DNA of 64,000 nt from Parastagonospora avenae f. sp. tritici 18332-5 (GCA_022559985.1 JAFJTR010000034.1:62001-126000); one strand, 5' to 3'; numbered from the stretch's first letter, positions 21,665 through 33,664 are shown. The notes: generated by a model from the sequence alone, not told the origin. Numbers and translations: made by a program.

Positions 21665-23870
21665 TCACATCCAGTACATCGTCTCCAGCAAATCCTCACG
21701 CTTCTTCGTCACATCCTTATCTTGCGCCTCACCCTTCGCATCCAGTCTGTCCTGCACACTTTTCCACGTGCGATCTTTCAAGATCTCATCAATCTCCTGC
21801 TTCACTTGCTTCACCCTTGGCCTCTCCTGCTCTTTTGCTGAAGAGTTCATGTCATCCATATCCTTTGGCGGCCGGATGCCTTTCTGTGTCTCGAGCCGAC
21901 AACGATCAGCGTCAAGTTGATCGCGTCTATCCCGCGATGGCACAAAGAATTCGCGCAAGTAGCAACTTGCCCTTTCACACAATCTATCTGCATAATATGC
22001 GGGAGCTGCGTAGGAGACGCCCATTGTCGCACAGACGTAGGAGAGGCAGAGGTTGTAAGTCTGAATTGCTCATATTAGCACAATCATCGCGAGAAAGTAT
22101 GCAAACTCAAGGCACTTACCAGATGCTGCAGATCTGAGACTCCAATTTCCATCTTATTGACTAGAACGAAGTAATGTGCTGGCTTGGCCGTGCCTTTGAT
22201 CCCGTTGTGCGATTGCAGGTAGAAGTCGGTGAAGTACGGGCTGGTGACAGATTGTTCCACCAACGTGCCTGGCTTGCAGTTGTTTTGACCGTTGATCTGC
22301 ATATCGGCTGGCTTGGTAGGGTAGAAGCGTGTGTGATGTCTCTTGGTGCATACGACTGCAGTCAATTTTGGGCGCTTTGGCTCCTCGATAGGTTTATCTG
22401 ATTCTTCTCGCAATTCTGACAGGAAGTCTTCGAATCCTCCGCGAATGTCTTCGAGCTCCTTGTTCTTAACTTCTTCGAATTGTGAGTCGCCTACACCATC
22501 GCGATAGTAGAGAATGTTTTCGGGAAACGTGGTTTCGGTTTCGTAGTACCGGCCCCAGAGACGGTCAACCACCATGGGTCTCAATTGATCAATCATCTAG
22601 TGTTTTCAGTGATAAGAAAAAAAAAGAAAGCTGTGTAGCGTACCTCTTTGCTACCCTTTGACTGCAGCCTCAAAGATCCTAAGAAACAGCCGCCTGTGTC
22701 GTCCACGGAACCAACAAGGGCCGCCACAGAAGGACATCCAAACAGACTGCCGTTCGACGGGTGGGTCACATCCGAGCCTAGTACCAAAGTGTTTCCGAGG
22801 TAGTTCTTCATGTTCCCTCTGGCAGACTCAGCAGAGTGGTTGATGCCGCCCAACTTGAGATTAGCTTTCATCATGATGTTCCCAATGTACTGGTCCAGTC
22901 CAGTAACGTTGCACGCTTGTCCTCTGAAATTGCTTGCCGTTACCATAACGATACTGGGAATTCCAAACACGCGGTCGGCCAGATATTTGAAATTGGAGTA
23001 GACCTCCTGGTCCTTTGATTTGAGCACCAGTATGACCAGGTCAACCTCGTCTTTTTGAGCTTTCCGAAGTCCATCTTGTAGGCCTTGTACTTTCACTGGT
23101 CGTTGATGTGTACCCAAGTGTGTTGCATTGCCCGCTTTCAACTTCTTGAGCTGTACTTCGAAGTTCTGCCGAATTTGATCGATGTGAGTGGTATCAACGC
23201 GTCCTTCATGCAAAATCGTGTATAATACAGTGCGTTCGTGATCTTTAGTGCTCAAGAATTGTTTGTCACCCAGATTCCACTTCGCTTCGGCCGGTGTGAT
23301 GTTGTAGGTCTGATCTCCGTAGCGGATTTTTGGGTACCGAAGTCTTGAACAATCGACCTTGAGCATGCTCTTGCTAATCGTAAGAGGTAGGTCATGAAGC
23401 TACGAGTTTTAGTCATCATAAATAAAACTTGGGAATGAACTTACTCCAGCGACGGTTACTGCTAGCTGTGGGAGCAACTTGCTCAACCCTTCTCCCTCTA
23501 TCAGTTTGCGATTATGGTTCGGGCCGTTGCATGCGATGCTGAGCATGTCGGAAGTCAGTCTACTGGGTACTGCTCGTCGGTAGGCCTGATATGGCATGAT
23601 GGCCAGTTTCTCAGGAGCGAACCAAGACGGCCTTTGCTGGCTACCAAGGTTGACTGCATTCGGTTCTGGTTTGTCCAGCGTGATGTCATACTCACTATCT
23701 AGATGATCCTTGATAGTGATTGCCTGCTCTGGTAGATCGTTTCCGGCATCATCACGCTTCTTGAGAGCGAAGGTCTGGGTGCTGCAGGGCAAACCAAGCG
23801 CACATATCCTCTTGATACGAGAATCGTCATTGTTGATCGATGATGTCTGTCCGTTCTTCTTTGAGCCTCG

Positions 23871-23873
23871 TTA
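23871..23873 (-). other. Premature TAA in Argonaute copy A
   Basis: Lies between LRVYIDY and RGSKKNG in the linker before the PAZ domain, in the same frame on both sides. A C-to-T change of CAA would make it. A CTAAC string spans it, but no donor gives an intron of usual size. Confidence 0.8.
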
Positions 23874-24080
23874 GTAGTCAATGTAGACTCGGAGTCCAGT
23901 GAGCATGCTAGGATAATCTTGGCCAAAAGTCGCTTTTCTCGCCATGAGCTCGCTCAAGACAATCGGTCGAAAAAAAGCACTCGTGCATGCGTTGACGTTC
24001 AGGAGAACCTTGCCCATACCAGGCCGTGTCGAGAAGTAGTAGCCCCGGACGGTGCACGGCGGAGACGTGCCCAATTGGCT

Positions 24081-24083
24081 CTA
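24081..24083 (-). other. Premature TAG in Argonaute copy A
   Basis: Lies between NKFFVESG and SQLGTSPPC, just before the conserved RGYYFS motif, in the same frame on both sides. A C-to-T change of CAG would make it. Confidence 0.85.
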
Positions 24084-25292
24084 ACCCGATTCGACGAAGA
24101 ATTTGTTCGCCACTGTTCGAACAATGCCACTGCCAAAACACTTCGATACGACAATGTTCAGAGCATCCATGGTAGTGATCTCGTTCCAGCTCATAGGATT
24201 CCAGTCTTCAGAAGGCGGCTCAGACGCGACATAACGCCTCAGGCCTGCAGTGTCGACGACTCGAACATGGCGGAGATACAGATGGGCGAGTGCTCCATCG
24301 TTACTATCTTGCACATCGAGGAGGTAACATCCTTCGCCATCGCTATTGCCTGATCCTGCAGCATTGAGATCTTCCCTCAGGTCTTTCCATGCTATGATAG
24401 TCTTCACGTTGTCTGTGGCGAAGAAGTCTTGGTTGGCGTGCAGTACAGGTGACTTCTCGATAACAGTGTCCATGAACATCTTATTCATTCTCTTGGAACG
24501 TCCTTCGGGAATACCGACAACCTGAAACTCATGGAATGTGCCGTCATCATCAATTGTGACCTCGAACCGATTGGTGAAGACATGTGTTGTCGTGTGCTGG
24601 AACTCACTCCTGGGAGGGTACTTAGCAGTACCTGCTTCATGCGTTGTTTGATTGTTCCATTCTACATTCATGGTGTTGATCGAGTGTGCGATACCGTTCG
24701 ATGCATGAAGGACGAGGTCCGCTGCTGATGCCATGGTTCGAGAAGTGTCTTCGTTGTTGACAAGTTCCTCGCCTGTGGCATTGCTATCATACTGCTCTTC
24801 CAGCTCTGAATCACCAGCATCTCTTTCTTCGTTCAAGCTCAGACTCTCCGGATCTGACTCGAGACCTGTCTGCGAATCTTCAACGGTCGTAGAACGTGGA
24901 GACGACACGATATTGGCATTTGCAGGAGGCGCAAGATGGTTCGGAGCTGCACCTGGTGTCATGGCTGGACTGAAGCCGGCCGATGGCGGTGGAAAGCCTT
25001 GAGCTTGCATAGCATTGGATCCCTGTGGAGAACCTGGAATGGCGGGAGTAGATGTCTGAACTGATTCGTGCTGCTGCTTGAGTACGTCCCAGAACGCATT
25101 AGCTGCATTAGCCCGACTTTGGCCAATACCGCTCTTCCAATACTCCTGCTTAGCATCATCTCTCATGCTGCAGTAACCGAAATTTTGCGTGATGTTGTCC
25201 TTTTGTTGCGTTGAGAGTTCGCCTGGCGCATTCTGGTTGCCCTTGGCCTTCTTCTTTCCGCCGCCGCCTTCGTTCTTCCCGTTTGGGGCCAT

Positions 25293-26419
25293 GCTGTCGA
25301 GAGAAGATGGGATGGTGCTGTCTCAAAGTCCATTCGAGGCTTCTTAATATACGCCTTCGAGTCAAGTTTGCCATCCTTCTAGATTGACGCTTGATAGAGC
25401 CGCAAACGAGAGTCGAGGCATTGTTGCAAGTTCACAGACGCAGCTTGTTGCCCATACATTGTGAAAGCCTCGAGTAAATCAGCTTTACAAACAAGCCTGA
25501 ATTCAAAAGCAAGCTCCTGCATGCAAAATTGCGATGCTTGGAGAAAGTCCTAGCTTCGGACAGCCATGAAAAACTCAAGCACCGTAAAGTCGAGGAGTCA
25601 AACAGTGTGCTGAGAGACAAAAGCTTCACCCAGCTTCGAACCAAGCCACCTCACATGCCATAGCCACATTACTCCAACGAAAGCAGTATTAAACCAGCAA
25701 GCTGGATAGTGTTGGTAATATTTTGCCCTACTTTGCTATATCCATCTACCAATTCCGATGCAACCATCACAATCGAAATGGCTTATTAGCAACTCTCTAC
25801 CTCTCCTACAGCTCAATCACCACCCACCTCACCCCATAGCAACCTCTAAGTACCATCACAAATCGTGCTGACTAGACTCCAACAATCCAGTCCGTGAGTC
25901 GCTTGACCTCGAAAAAACACCGGAAAACAAGAAGTATATGTGGAGACAGCAAACACATCAAATCGTAAGAGGAAGAACAGCAACAACACCCAGGACTATA
26001 TCTCCCGCAGAACTCACTAAATATACAACCAATAAACCCCATCCAAGGCCCTCAAAGTCCAGTACCTAGAAAATACCAACACCATTATCTTCAGCTCAAT
26101 TCCCTTCTTACCATCTACACGTCTCCCAGACCAGTCAGCAGAGCTTTACTGAATCGACTTGTAGTTTTTTCGCTTACCTATCACGCCAAGGAAACAGCTT
26201 CGACATCGCGAATCCAATTGACTCGACTTCCTGAAATGAAACTTTGAGCTGCTTGACTTCAAAGTGAAACGGAACACAAAATGTCTGATGAGTAAGCAAT
26301 CAGATTGCATGTAATCAGCTACCCTGTCCCATACGATATCTAGACAACAACTCCATATCCCATATCTCATAACCCCAACAAACAATAAACGAACGAATAC
26401 ACCAACCCCCACCTCAACA
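25293..26419. other. Spacer between the two Argonaute genes
   Basis: About 1.1 kb, A/T-richer than the genes. It must hold the promoter of copy A and the 3' region of copy B. No gene, inverted repeat or mobile-element end recognised. Confidence 0.5.
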
Positions 26420-27033
26420 CTACATCCAAAACATCGTCCCCGCCACATTCTCATGCCAAGGATTCTTCCTCTCCCCGCCCTTGTAGAACATCTCCTTCGC
26501 CTTGTCAAACGTCATCTGCTTGATTGCATTCACGACAGCTTCCTTGTCCAGCTCCTCCTGAATGAGTTCTAGCTCCGACTTCTGCGTCCAAGTTTTGCCG
26601 TTCATGTCCTTGGTGACGCGCTTCGACTTGAACTGTGCTTCGCGTGCGATCCTCTTTTCGCGGACGAGGTTGGCCTCGACTTGACTGAGCGGGTTGTAGG
26701 CTGGGGGATGGGCGAAGAAATTGCGGAGGTAGCAGCTGTGTGAAGTGTTGATATGTGTATCGTGGATGAGGAGAAGATAGACTTACCGGCCTCTCTCGCA
26801 CAATCTGTCAGCGTAAAACGCTGGAGGAGCGTATGAAACTCCCATTGATGCTCTGACATATGTGTAGCAGAGCCTGTGTGTCTGTACGGTCGTCAGCCTC
26901 GTTCGCTTGCACGATGATAATGATACACTTACGAATAGCTGTATCTGGACATCTGTCAATCCCATCTCATTGACAAGCGGGAAGTAATGCGCTGATCTAG
27001 CCGTACCGATGAGTCCGTTGTGCGACTGCATGT

Positions 27034-27039
27034 AAAAAA
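27034..27039 (-). other. Apparent one-base insertion in Argonaute copy B
   Basis: A run of six A (T on the coding strand). With five, the frame reads SPYFGDFYMQSHNG, as in copy A (SPYFTDFYLQSHNG). With six it leaves the PIWI frame. A homopolymer sequencing error is possible. Confidence 0.75.
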
Positions 27040-27823
27040 TCTCCAAAATAGGGACTTGTGATGCAACTGTCCACGACAGTACCTGGCCTGCAGTTGCCGT
27101 TCTTTGGCGCGGCATCCGCAGCGGGTGGGAACATTCTGACATGATGGCGCTTTGCCACCACGTAGGCCGTCAACTTGAACTTAGGAACCTGCATGAGACC
27201 CACCTTCTTCGCAAAAGTGGCAAATGCTTTGCGAATTTGTGGGAGCTCCCTGTCTTTGACCTGAGAGTATTGACTGTGCAAAAGATTAGCCGGGTCTACA
27301 CAGGGTCATGAGATGTACTTACCTGTCGCTCACACCGTCTCTGTAGTAGATGATGTTCTTGGGCAGGCTGTGCTTGTTGGCCATGAACCAGGCCATGAGT
27401 CGCTCAACCACCATGCTCTCCACATCTTGAATGTTTTCGCAAGCAATAAGACGCGGCTGAAGGCGCATAGATCCAAGGAACTTGCCACCTTTCGAGTCGA
27501 CAGAGCCGACAATGGCTGCGATAGACGGCGTTCCGGCTAGAGAATTTGCTTCTGGGTGTGTACAGTCGCTACGAAAAAGATTAGCAGTGATCCTGAAGTG
27601 GCGTTGATAACTCACGCTCCAAGTACCAATGTGTCCTTCATGATCTGCTCCACTCCATCGACGGAATGGTTGATGCCACCAGATTTGAGGTTCATCTTCA
27701 TTGCGATATTTCCCCAGTATTGAGGACTGAAGGGCTTTCCCTTGTACACGACGCATAGTGAGTGCATCCCATACGCGCAATCGGCAAGATGCTCGAAGAC
27801 CGAGTACGCTGGCGTATTGCGTT

Positions 27824-27826
27824 CTC
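27824..27826 (-). other. Apparent one-base deletion in Argonaute copy B
   Basis: Upstream frame reads GANFVMLFLE. Downstream, the frame that reads ERNTPAYSVFEHLADC and onward to the GADCTHP motif is shifted. GGAGGAAC shortened to GGAGAAC explains it. Confidence 0.8.
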
Positions 27827-28573
27827 CAAGAAGAGCATGACGAAGTTGGCGCCCTTGGCCTTTGCTTTTTCCATGGAAATTCGAGCTTCCGCCTCGCTGC
27901 GGCCAAACTGAGGATCAGGGCACATGCCCACAAATTGAATTGTAGCAGTGGAGTAGGATCTTTGCATCACGTCCTGGAATTCCTTGAATGTTTCCTGCAA
28001 GATTTCCGGGCCCTTTATAGCGCTGTAAGGCCCATCGGGTATGGCGATCATGAAGACCTTGAATACGATTTTCGGAAATGTTGTTAAACATTTGACGTCG
28101 CGTAAATTCCAACTTCCATTCGACACGCTCGCCGAACACCTTCCGTACACAGGCTTTGGTGGGTTCAAGACGGTGGCTGGGACTTGCAGCATTCTTGAGT
28201 CAATCTTGATAGCTGGGAAGGCAGGCTGTCAAGGTCAGTAACCTACTTGAGACAATAGCTGAACTGGCTTACGAAAGGCTTCAAGTTCTCTCCCGGCTTG
28301 AGGCCCAATTTGCCAAGACCCTCATGCTCAATAAGTGCTCGTGTAGTGTCTGGATGATGCAGCGCAATGTCAAGCATTTCAGACGTGAGATTATCAGGCA
28401 TTTTGCGCTTGTGGAGCTGGTACGGAAGAATTTGAAGCTTTTCCGGGAGGTACCACTTTCGAGCAGTGTCAGTACCGCAATCGATTGCAGGCATTTTGGG
28501 GTTTCGTGGAGTAGATTTGTAGGCTGATGTGGTCAGTTTACATAGCAAGAGATGGGGACGTGCGCAACTTACT

Positions 28574-28576
28574 TTA
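28574..28576 (-). other. Premature TAA in Argonaute copy B
   Basis: Reads VQSHFE-stop-T at the end of exon 3, one base before the GTAAGT donor. The alternative donor two codons upstream puts the next exon out of frame. CAA to TAA (C-to-T at CpA) explains it. Confidence 0.75.
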
Positions 28577-29904
28577 CTCAAAATGCGACTGCACGGTGGT
28601 CTTTCTGTCTGGCTTCCCATCCCGGCCGTTGAGTGTGAAAGTTTGCTGTGACACTGGTGGACGAGTACCTGCAATAGTCTTGATGCGAGCTTCGATTGTG
28701 GCTGCCGCCGATCTTGACCTACCACTGTAGATTGGATCGTACGCCAACTGTACACGTAGGTTGCGGAGCTTGGCGAGGCGTTCACTCTGATCTTTGAAGG
28801 TTGTCGTGTCTTGGAGGAAGTCGCTCACCAAGATGGGCTTGTAGAAAGCGCTTGTGCAGCCGCTCACTTGCAGGAGACATTAGCTCGTGTGTAAGTGTCA
28901 GATACGAGATGTGAGACTTACACTCAAGCAGGACCTGTCCTATAGCCGGACGGATCGAGTAGTAGTACCCGCGTATGGTGCACAAAGATGGGCTGAGATT
29001 GTTGTGCCCGCCAGTGACGAAGAACTTGTTCGATTTCAAGGAGAAGGAGCCTCTTGAAAGCGCTGTAGAGACGACCATGCTCAGCACAGCGCTGACTCGT
29101 TTCACTTCTTCTTCGACTTCCTATGCTCAAGTTAGCGTCGTGACCTGGATTAAAGAGCACTGTACATACTGCTGTAGGCGCCAATTTGCCGGCTGAATAC
29201 TGCGTCAACAAGTCTGTGTTGACCTTACCGAGTCGTTCGAACGTAACAACGACAGGATCTCTCCACTCCGATGTACGATCCGAACCATTCATTTGCGAGA
29301 TGTCCATGTCAACCCAGGAAACAAGCCTCATGAGCTTGTAGTCGATCACAAACTTGTCCTGGTTGTTCTTCATGCAGTTGATGTCGTCGATTGCCTCAGC
29401 GATCAGTCTCCTGGTAGTACGGTTACCCACTCTCGATGGTAGGCCTATAATACTGTACTCATAGAGCGGCGTCTCAGGGTCGAGCTTGATAGCGAAGTGA
29501 TTGGTGTAGACTGTGGTGGTAGGATTTGCGAGGCCCTGGCGCAGGGGAAACTCGGCTTTCAGCCCTGAAGCCTTGAAACCCTTTTGTATGTCCTGGAATG
29601 CTTTTGGGTCGACCTTGTTGCCGGGCATGGGGTTGGGCCTGGGTATAGGTACGGGCTGGTCCATGACGAGCGGGCTGCCGTCGACGGCGAGCTTCCCTTT
29701 GAGACTCATGCTCTCAAACTGATGCTCGAGTTGAGGCTTGGAAGGCTTTGATTCTGTTGTGATGTTGGTATATTTGTAGCATGTTGTGGCACTTGACGTA
29801 CCATGATTGATATGCGGAGCACCGCCATTTGGCATACCACCTCTACCGCCTCTCACACCACCGCGACCTCCGCCACGCTGGTTGCCCTGACCACGACCAG
29901 ATAT

Positions 29905-30773
29905 GTTGAAGTATGTGTTTGATCATTGAGGATGTTCGGAAACCGTCCAAGGAAGCGAACGTTATCTGAAATGAGCTATCAGCGCTCAGCCTCATCTAAT
30001 ATACCCTCACACCGCAATCAACCCTGCCTCAAACACCAAACGACCCGAACAATGTCTGAGACCAAACTCAAGATAAACAAGATGCACTGACTTGGATCTG
30101 GTGTTGGAGCGAGCGAGTGTTCAAGTGAGTCAGCGGTGCGCTGAAACAGTGTGAGATAACATGTGTTGGTCAAATAGTATGCCGTGTAAGCTATGATGAT
30201 ATCTGTAAAGTGAGAGAAATGCTGAAATTGGTGGTGGAAGTATGTTGCAGTGAGACAGCGATCGAGATGAGGAACAGCGGTGATGATTGTCTCGCACCTA
30301 TCCGCACATCAGACAGCACGTACTCGTTGTCGCGCCTTCCTTCCTGAACATGTCAACACATCAGAAACCGCATATCGAAGTCCAAGAACGAGTGTCCAAA
30401 AAGCTCATACACATGCATACAATCGTCTAAACCAAATAAAATAGCTACTCCCCCAAGTTGCGTGCTCCCCTTGCGCTATGAACAGCAAGTGCAAAGAAAA
30501 ACCCACACAATCCCCATTCCATTCCAGCACAAGTAGATCTACACGGGGCCAATGTTACAGCTATAGACAGTCTGAGTGGAGGGGTATCGCAGCCCAGCGG
30601 GACGTGAAAATTGAAACGAAGAAAAGGAGCCGTCATGATGGGCTCGTTTTATTAGAAGGGAATACGGCGGTAATATGAAGAGGGCATTATAATAGGGAGC
30701 CGGGTATATGCAGGAAGCCAGATATGCGCATGCAGTCGTTTCGGTGGAGAGGGGGAGAGACGGGATGGGTGGT
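29905..30773. other. Intergenic region upstream of Argonaute copy B
   Basis: About 0.87 kb holding the copy B promoter and the 3' end of the Arf gene. No gene recognised. Confidence 0.5.
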
Positions 30774-31616
30774 TTATTTGCTGCCGGCTGGGAGTTTGAC
30801 GTTGTTGGATAGCCATGCCTTGGGGGTTGTTAGCCGTGTGGTCAGCCATGTAGTTATATGTAATCCAACATACCAATCCCTCAAAGATGCCCTCGCCTGT
30901 TGTCGCGCAGCTGGGCTCGACTTTCCATACGTGGTCCTTGGCGATCTTCCCTAACTCGAGGCGGTCTGAGACTTCTTGTGGTCGCATAGCTGGAGTATTG
31001 TCAGTATCATGTCAATGACAGGGTACTGTCATCACGCACCTCCGTTCAGATCCTGCTTGTTCGCAAACACCAGCAGAAGTGCGTCCTTCATTTCCCTGTC
31101 CTGGATGATTCGTGTGAGTTCCGTCTTCGCTTCGTCGATGCGGTCGCGGTCGTTGGAGTCAATGACGAAGATAAGGCCCTGGGTTCCTGCGTAACGTCAA
31201 CATGGGTCCTCTCGCATGATAGCGCCAGGGCAGTATCGGGGCGGGAGCTATTCGCAGTGCATAATGCGCGCTCGCCTACCCGGAACCGTGCCGTCGCGAC
31301 CCAACATACCAGAGAAGTAGTGTCTCCACAGCGGACGGATCTTGTCCTGGCCGCCGACATCCCAGACGTTGAACTTTGTGTTCTTGTAGGTGACAGTCTC
31401 GACGTTGAAGCCGACGGTGGGGATGGTGGTGACGTCCTGGTCGAGCTTGAGCTTGTAGAGGATTGCTGGAGGGGGGCGTTAGCATTGGCGTCCTTAATCT
31501 ACGATATCGAGGCACGGCGTACTGGTCTTTCCGGCGGCATCAAGGCCCAGCATCAATAGCCGCATCTCCTTGGATCCGAAGATCTTGTTCATCATCTTGG
31601 ATATTGAGGCACCCAT
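30774..31616 (-). CDS. arfB: ADP-ribosylation factor, Arf6/ArfB type small GTPase
   Basis: Five exons on the minus strand: 31616-31523, 31465-31310, 31186-31040, 30989-30874 and 30818-30774, giving 185 residues, normal for an Arf. It begins MGASISKMMNKIFGSKEMR, with Gly2 for myristoylation and the Arf6-like leader rather than the Arf1 one. GTPase motifs: P loop GLDAAGKTT, switch 1 TTIPTVGFNVE, switch 2 DVGGQDKIRPLWRHY, NKQDL and SCAT. Arf6-type proteins act in membrane traffic and actin at the plasma membrane; in Aspergillus, ArfB is needed for polar growth and endocytosis (family knowledge). The intron between exons 2 and 3 (123 nt) falls next to the HYFSGTQG stretch. Every splice phase closes, so the model is firm. 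Confidence 0.95.
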
Positions 31617-32609
31617 CGTGTCGAATGTTCGCTAACCGCGCTCAATGGCAGTATTGATCGTCGTTAGTGGTGTTTCTTCGCGGTCGTCGGCAGGCACGCG
31701 GCAATTGGGTGTTTGTAGCTCCTGATATCAGCACTCACGTGAGGCTGGTGGTTGGCGAGGTGAGTCGGGAACTGATAACAGCGTGTATTAACTCGGGAGT
31801 GTATATTGCAGCACGTTCCTCAGCAGGGCGGTGGGCGTCCGGAGGGTTTTTGATTGTCGAAGGCGATATAAGACGGACAACCAAGGGAAATGCGCAAGGA
31901 AAGGGTGAAACAACCTGGTCCCAGCCCTGGAGATCGGCGAACCGTGCACTCCCCTCACTAGTTCTCAAACATGCAAAACGCTCGCTAGGCCATGACAGCT
32001 GCATCGCGACTCTCCACAATCTCCCACATGCGCCATGTCCGCGGTGTAAGAAAAGGGGGATTCTGAGAGAAGGTTTCGAATTTACACGAGATTGGCCTCA
32101 GGAATCGTGCATGCGCGTACAGCTGCACGACGTGCTGCACCACTCATGTAGCTAACGCTGTAGTGCACTGGGCTGATGTACCACGGCGATGCAGACCCGC
32201 AATCTAACTCGTATGCAGGTACGCGGAGCTACCGCACTCCTGAGCGTGGCAACAAACGTCCCCTTCGCCAACGTGGTAGACGCGGCCAATAGAAATGCCA
32301 ATCCTCCACTGCCAACCGAGTCCAACCCGGCAAATTGTCCGGCGTGCTTCGCTGTCAAGAACGGAGATTGCTTTTTGCTTCCTCTAGCGCATCGAGGGCT
32401 TGTCGCCTTGTCGCCCATGTCCAGAAAACGTTCATGACGTAGAGGATCTGCTACAAGATTCCTGGCAAGCAGGGTTCGCGTGGAGAAACATGTTTGGTTT
32501 TTTGTTCCGAACCTAATCGGTCATCGATCATTGGAGAGTGGTATCAGGTACGCTTAAACGCGACAAAAGTATTGTACATGGACATTCCCTGCGGGCAAGG
32601 CGTCTCCGT
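31617..32609. other. Intergenic region between arfB and the carrier gene
   Basis: About 1 kb. Frames on both strands look like chance. It contains the arfB promoter and the 3' end of the carrier gene. Confidence 0.5.
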
Positions 32610-33664
32610 CTATTCGGGCAAACTCCTCATAACGCCTTCAAATGCAACAAGTGCCATAGCGTTCGCCGGAAAGGCTCTCAGGAAACACGGCACAAACCCT
32701 CGCCAGTAGCCTTTCCACCCATTCTCTCTATACACCGTCCTCGCCGCGTCTCTCCATCTCGGGAATCTTCTTTCCGGTCCGAGAGGGTCGGTCATTATAC
32801 GCTGCTTGATCACGTCTGACGGATAACTCGTAATCCAGAAGATCTGCGCCGACAAACCCCCGGCCCAGAAGTTCACCGCCGGCGTCGAGAGGTTCGTGTG
32901 CTTCTGCAGTTGCCGTGTGAAGAGGTCGTACGTCCCCCACCAGAAGCAGAAGAACGTGCGGAAAAGGAGTGTGGCGCTGAGGCCGTGGTAGACTCCGCGG
33001 AAGCCGTGACCCCGATATATCTTCGACAAGCAGTCAATGGGCCCGCTGTACAGTCGCTGCGACTTGTTGGCCGCGTACTGAATTTGCAAGCGTGCCTTGA
33101 CGTGCTCGACAGGTGCAGCGATGAAAGACACTGTCCAGCCTGCGAGTGTTCCTGCAGCAGCGTGGCCGAGCACTGGAAGTTTGCCTTGCTCGCCGCGATA
33201 CGATGTTCGAGGATTGAAGAAGTTGTCGTTGAGGACGCGACGGTATACGCTGAGGGAACCGAGCATACTGTTGGTTGTCAATCATCTGCCAGCCCATCGC
33301 AACCAGTCTTCTTACATCGAGTCCATGAACATCCATCCTACCAACGGCGGAGACGCTCCTTTGTATAGTCCACTCACTCCCTCCTTCCTGACCGTTTGCA
33401 GCAGACAGTCCAATGGCCCTCGAAAGTGCGACTTGTCGGTCGTCTGTAACCGTACTTTGACAGTATCGAAAGGATGGCCGACTGCACTTGTTAGCAACTG
33501 CAACTTTTTCTGGCAATGTTCTGCTCACCTGAAAGCTTCGCAATCCCACTAAATACGCCCGCAACAAATCCTCGGTAGTACTTGGGCTTGTTGTGCGGCT
33601 CTGCAGGATCCACGACCGCGCTCGCAGCAGGCTTCTCGCCCGTCTTCATGACCGTAGCAGACAT
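32610..33664 (-). CDS. Mitochondrial carrier family (SLC25) protein
   Basis: Three exons on the minus strand: 33664-33529, 33481-33316 and 33267-32610, giving 319 residues, the usual carrier size. Three repeats each carry the Px[D/E]xx[K/R] signature: HPFDTVKVRLQ, APVEHVKARLQ and YPSDVIKQRIM. Six membrane helices are expected, in the inner mitochondrial membrane. The repeat-2 Glu (PVEH) and the pattern WGTYDLF resemble the amino-acid/acylcarnitine branch (YMC/CRC/ORT-like), but I cannot name the substrate. The leader before repeat 1 is short and hydrophilic. Introns fall within repeat 1, after TM1 begins and after GWMFMDS. No unusual feature seen. Confidence 0.9.

Larger units (their letters stand above)
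21665..25292 (-). pseudogene. Argonaute (QDE-2 type), copy A, with two in-frame stop codons
   Basis: Exons on the minus strand: 25292-23445, 23399-22644, 22596-22120 and 22060-21665. All phases close and would give 1,158 residues, but exon 1 has a TAG at 24081-24083 and a TAA at 23871-23873. Order of parts: low-complexity N-terminus, N domain (about residues 220-330), linker 1 and PAZ region (RGYYFSTRP), MID domain and PIWI. The slicer Asp residues are kept: GSDVTHP, YRDGVGD and AYYADRL (Asp rather than His, as in Neurospora QDE-2), plus a Glu after exon 2 (GSKEM). The tail ends in TMYWM. The sequence on both sides of each stop stays in frame and aligns with copy B, and no GT-AG intron could remove either stop without deleting conserved residues. 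Both stops fit Gln codons changed by C-to-T at CpA. As assembled, translation would end before PAZ. Confidence 0.85.
26420..29904 (-). pseudogene. Argonaute, copy B, with start loss, stop codon and two frameshifts
   Basis: Nine exons fit on the minus strand: 29904-29170, 29120-28922, 28866-28573, 28523-28273, 28225-27616, 27568-27323, 27273-26933, 26881-26787 and 26735-26420. Phases close only if one base is missing near 27824-27826 and one is extra in the A6 run at 27034-27039. Exon 3 also carries an in-frame TAA (28574-28576) right before its donor. The natural start seems to be ATA at 29902-29904, just before an RGG-rich leader; an internal ATG is at 29835. Domains: N, linker (RGYYYSIRP), PAZ, MID (NGSWNLRDVK) and PIWI. 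The three PIWI Asp (GADCTHP, YRDGVSD, FYADRL) and the Glu (ACENI) remain, and the end is TMFWM. With the frameshifts undone on paper it would be about 1,028 residues. It is diverged from copy A, so the duplication is old while the lesions look young. Confidence 0.85.

Noticed and set aside
23840..23910. A short intron removing the TAA at 23871-23873 of Argonaute copy A
   Set aside because: Best donor and acceptor give about 30-42 nt, below the usual size, with weak GT and loss of conserved residues.
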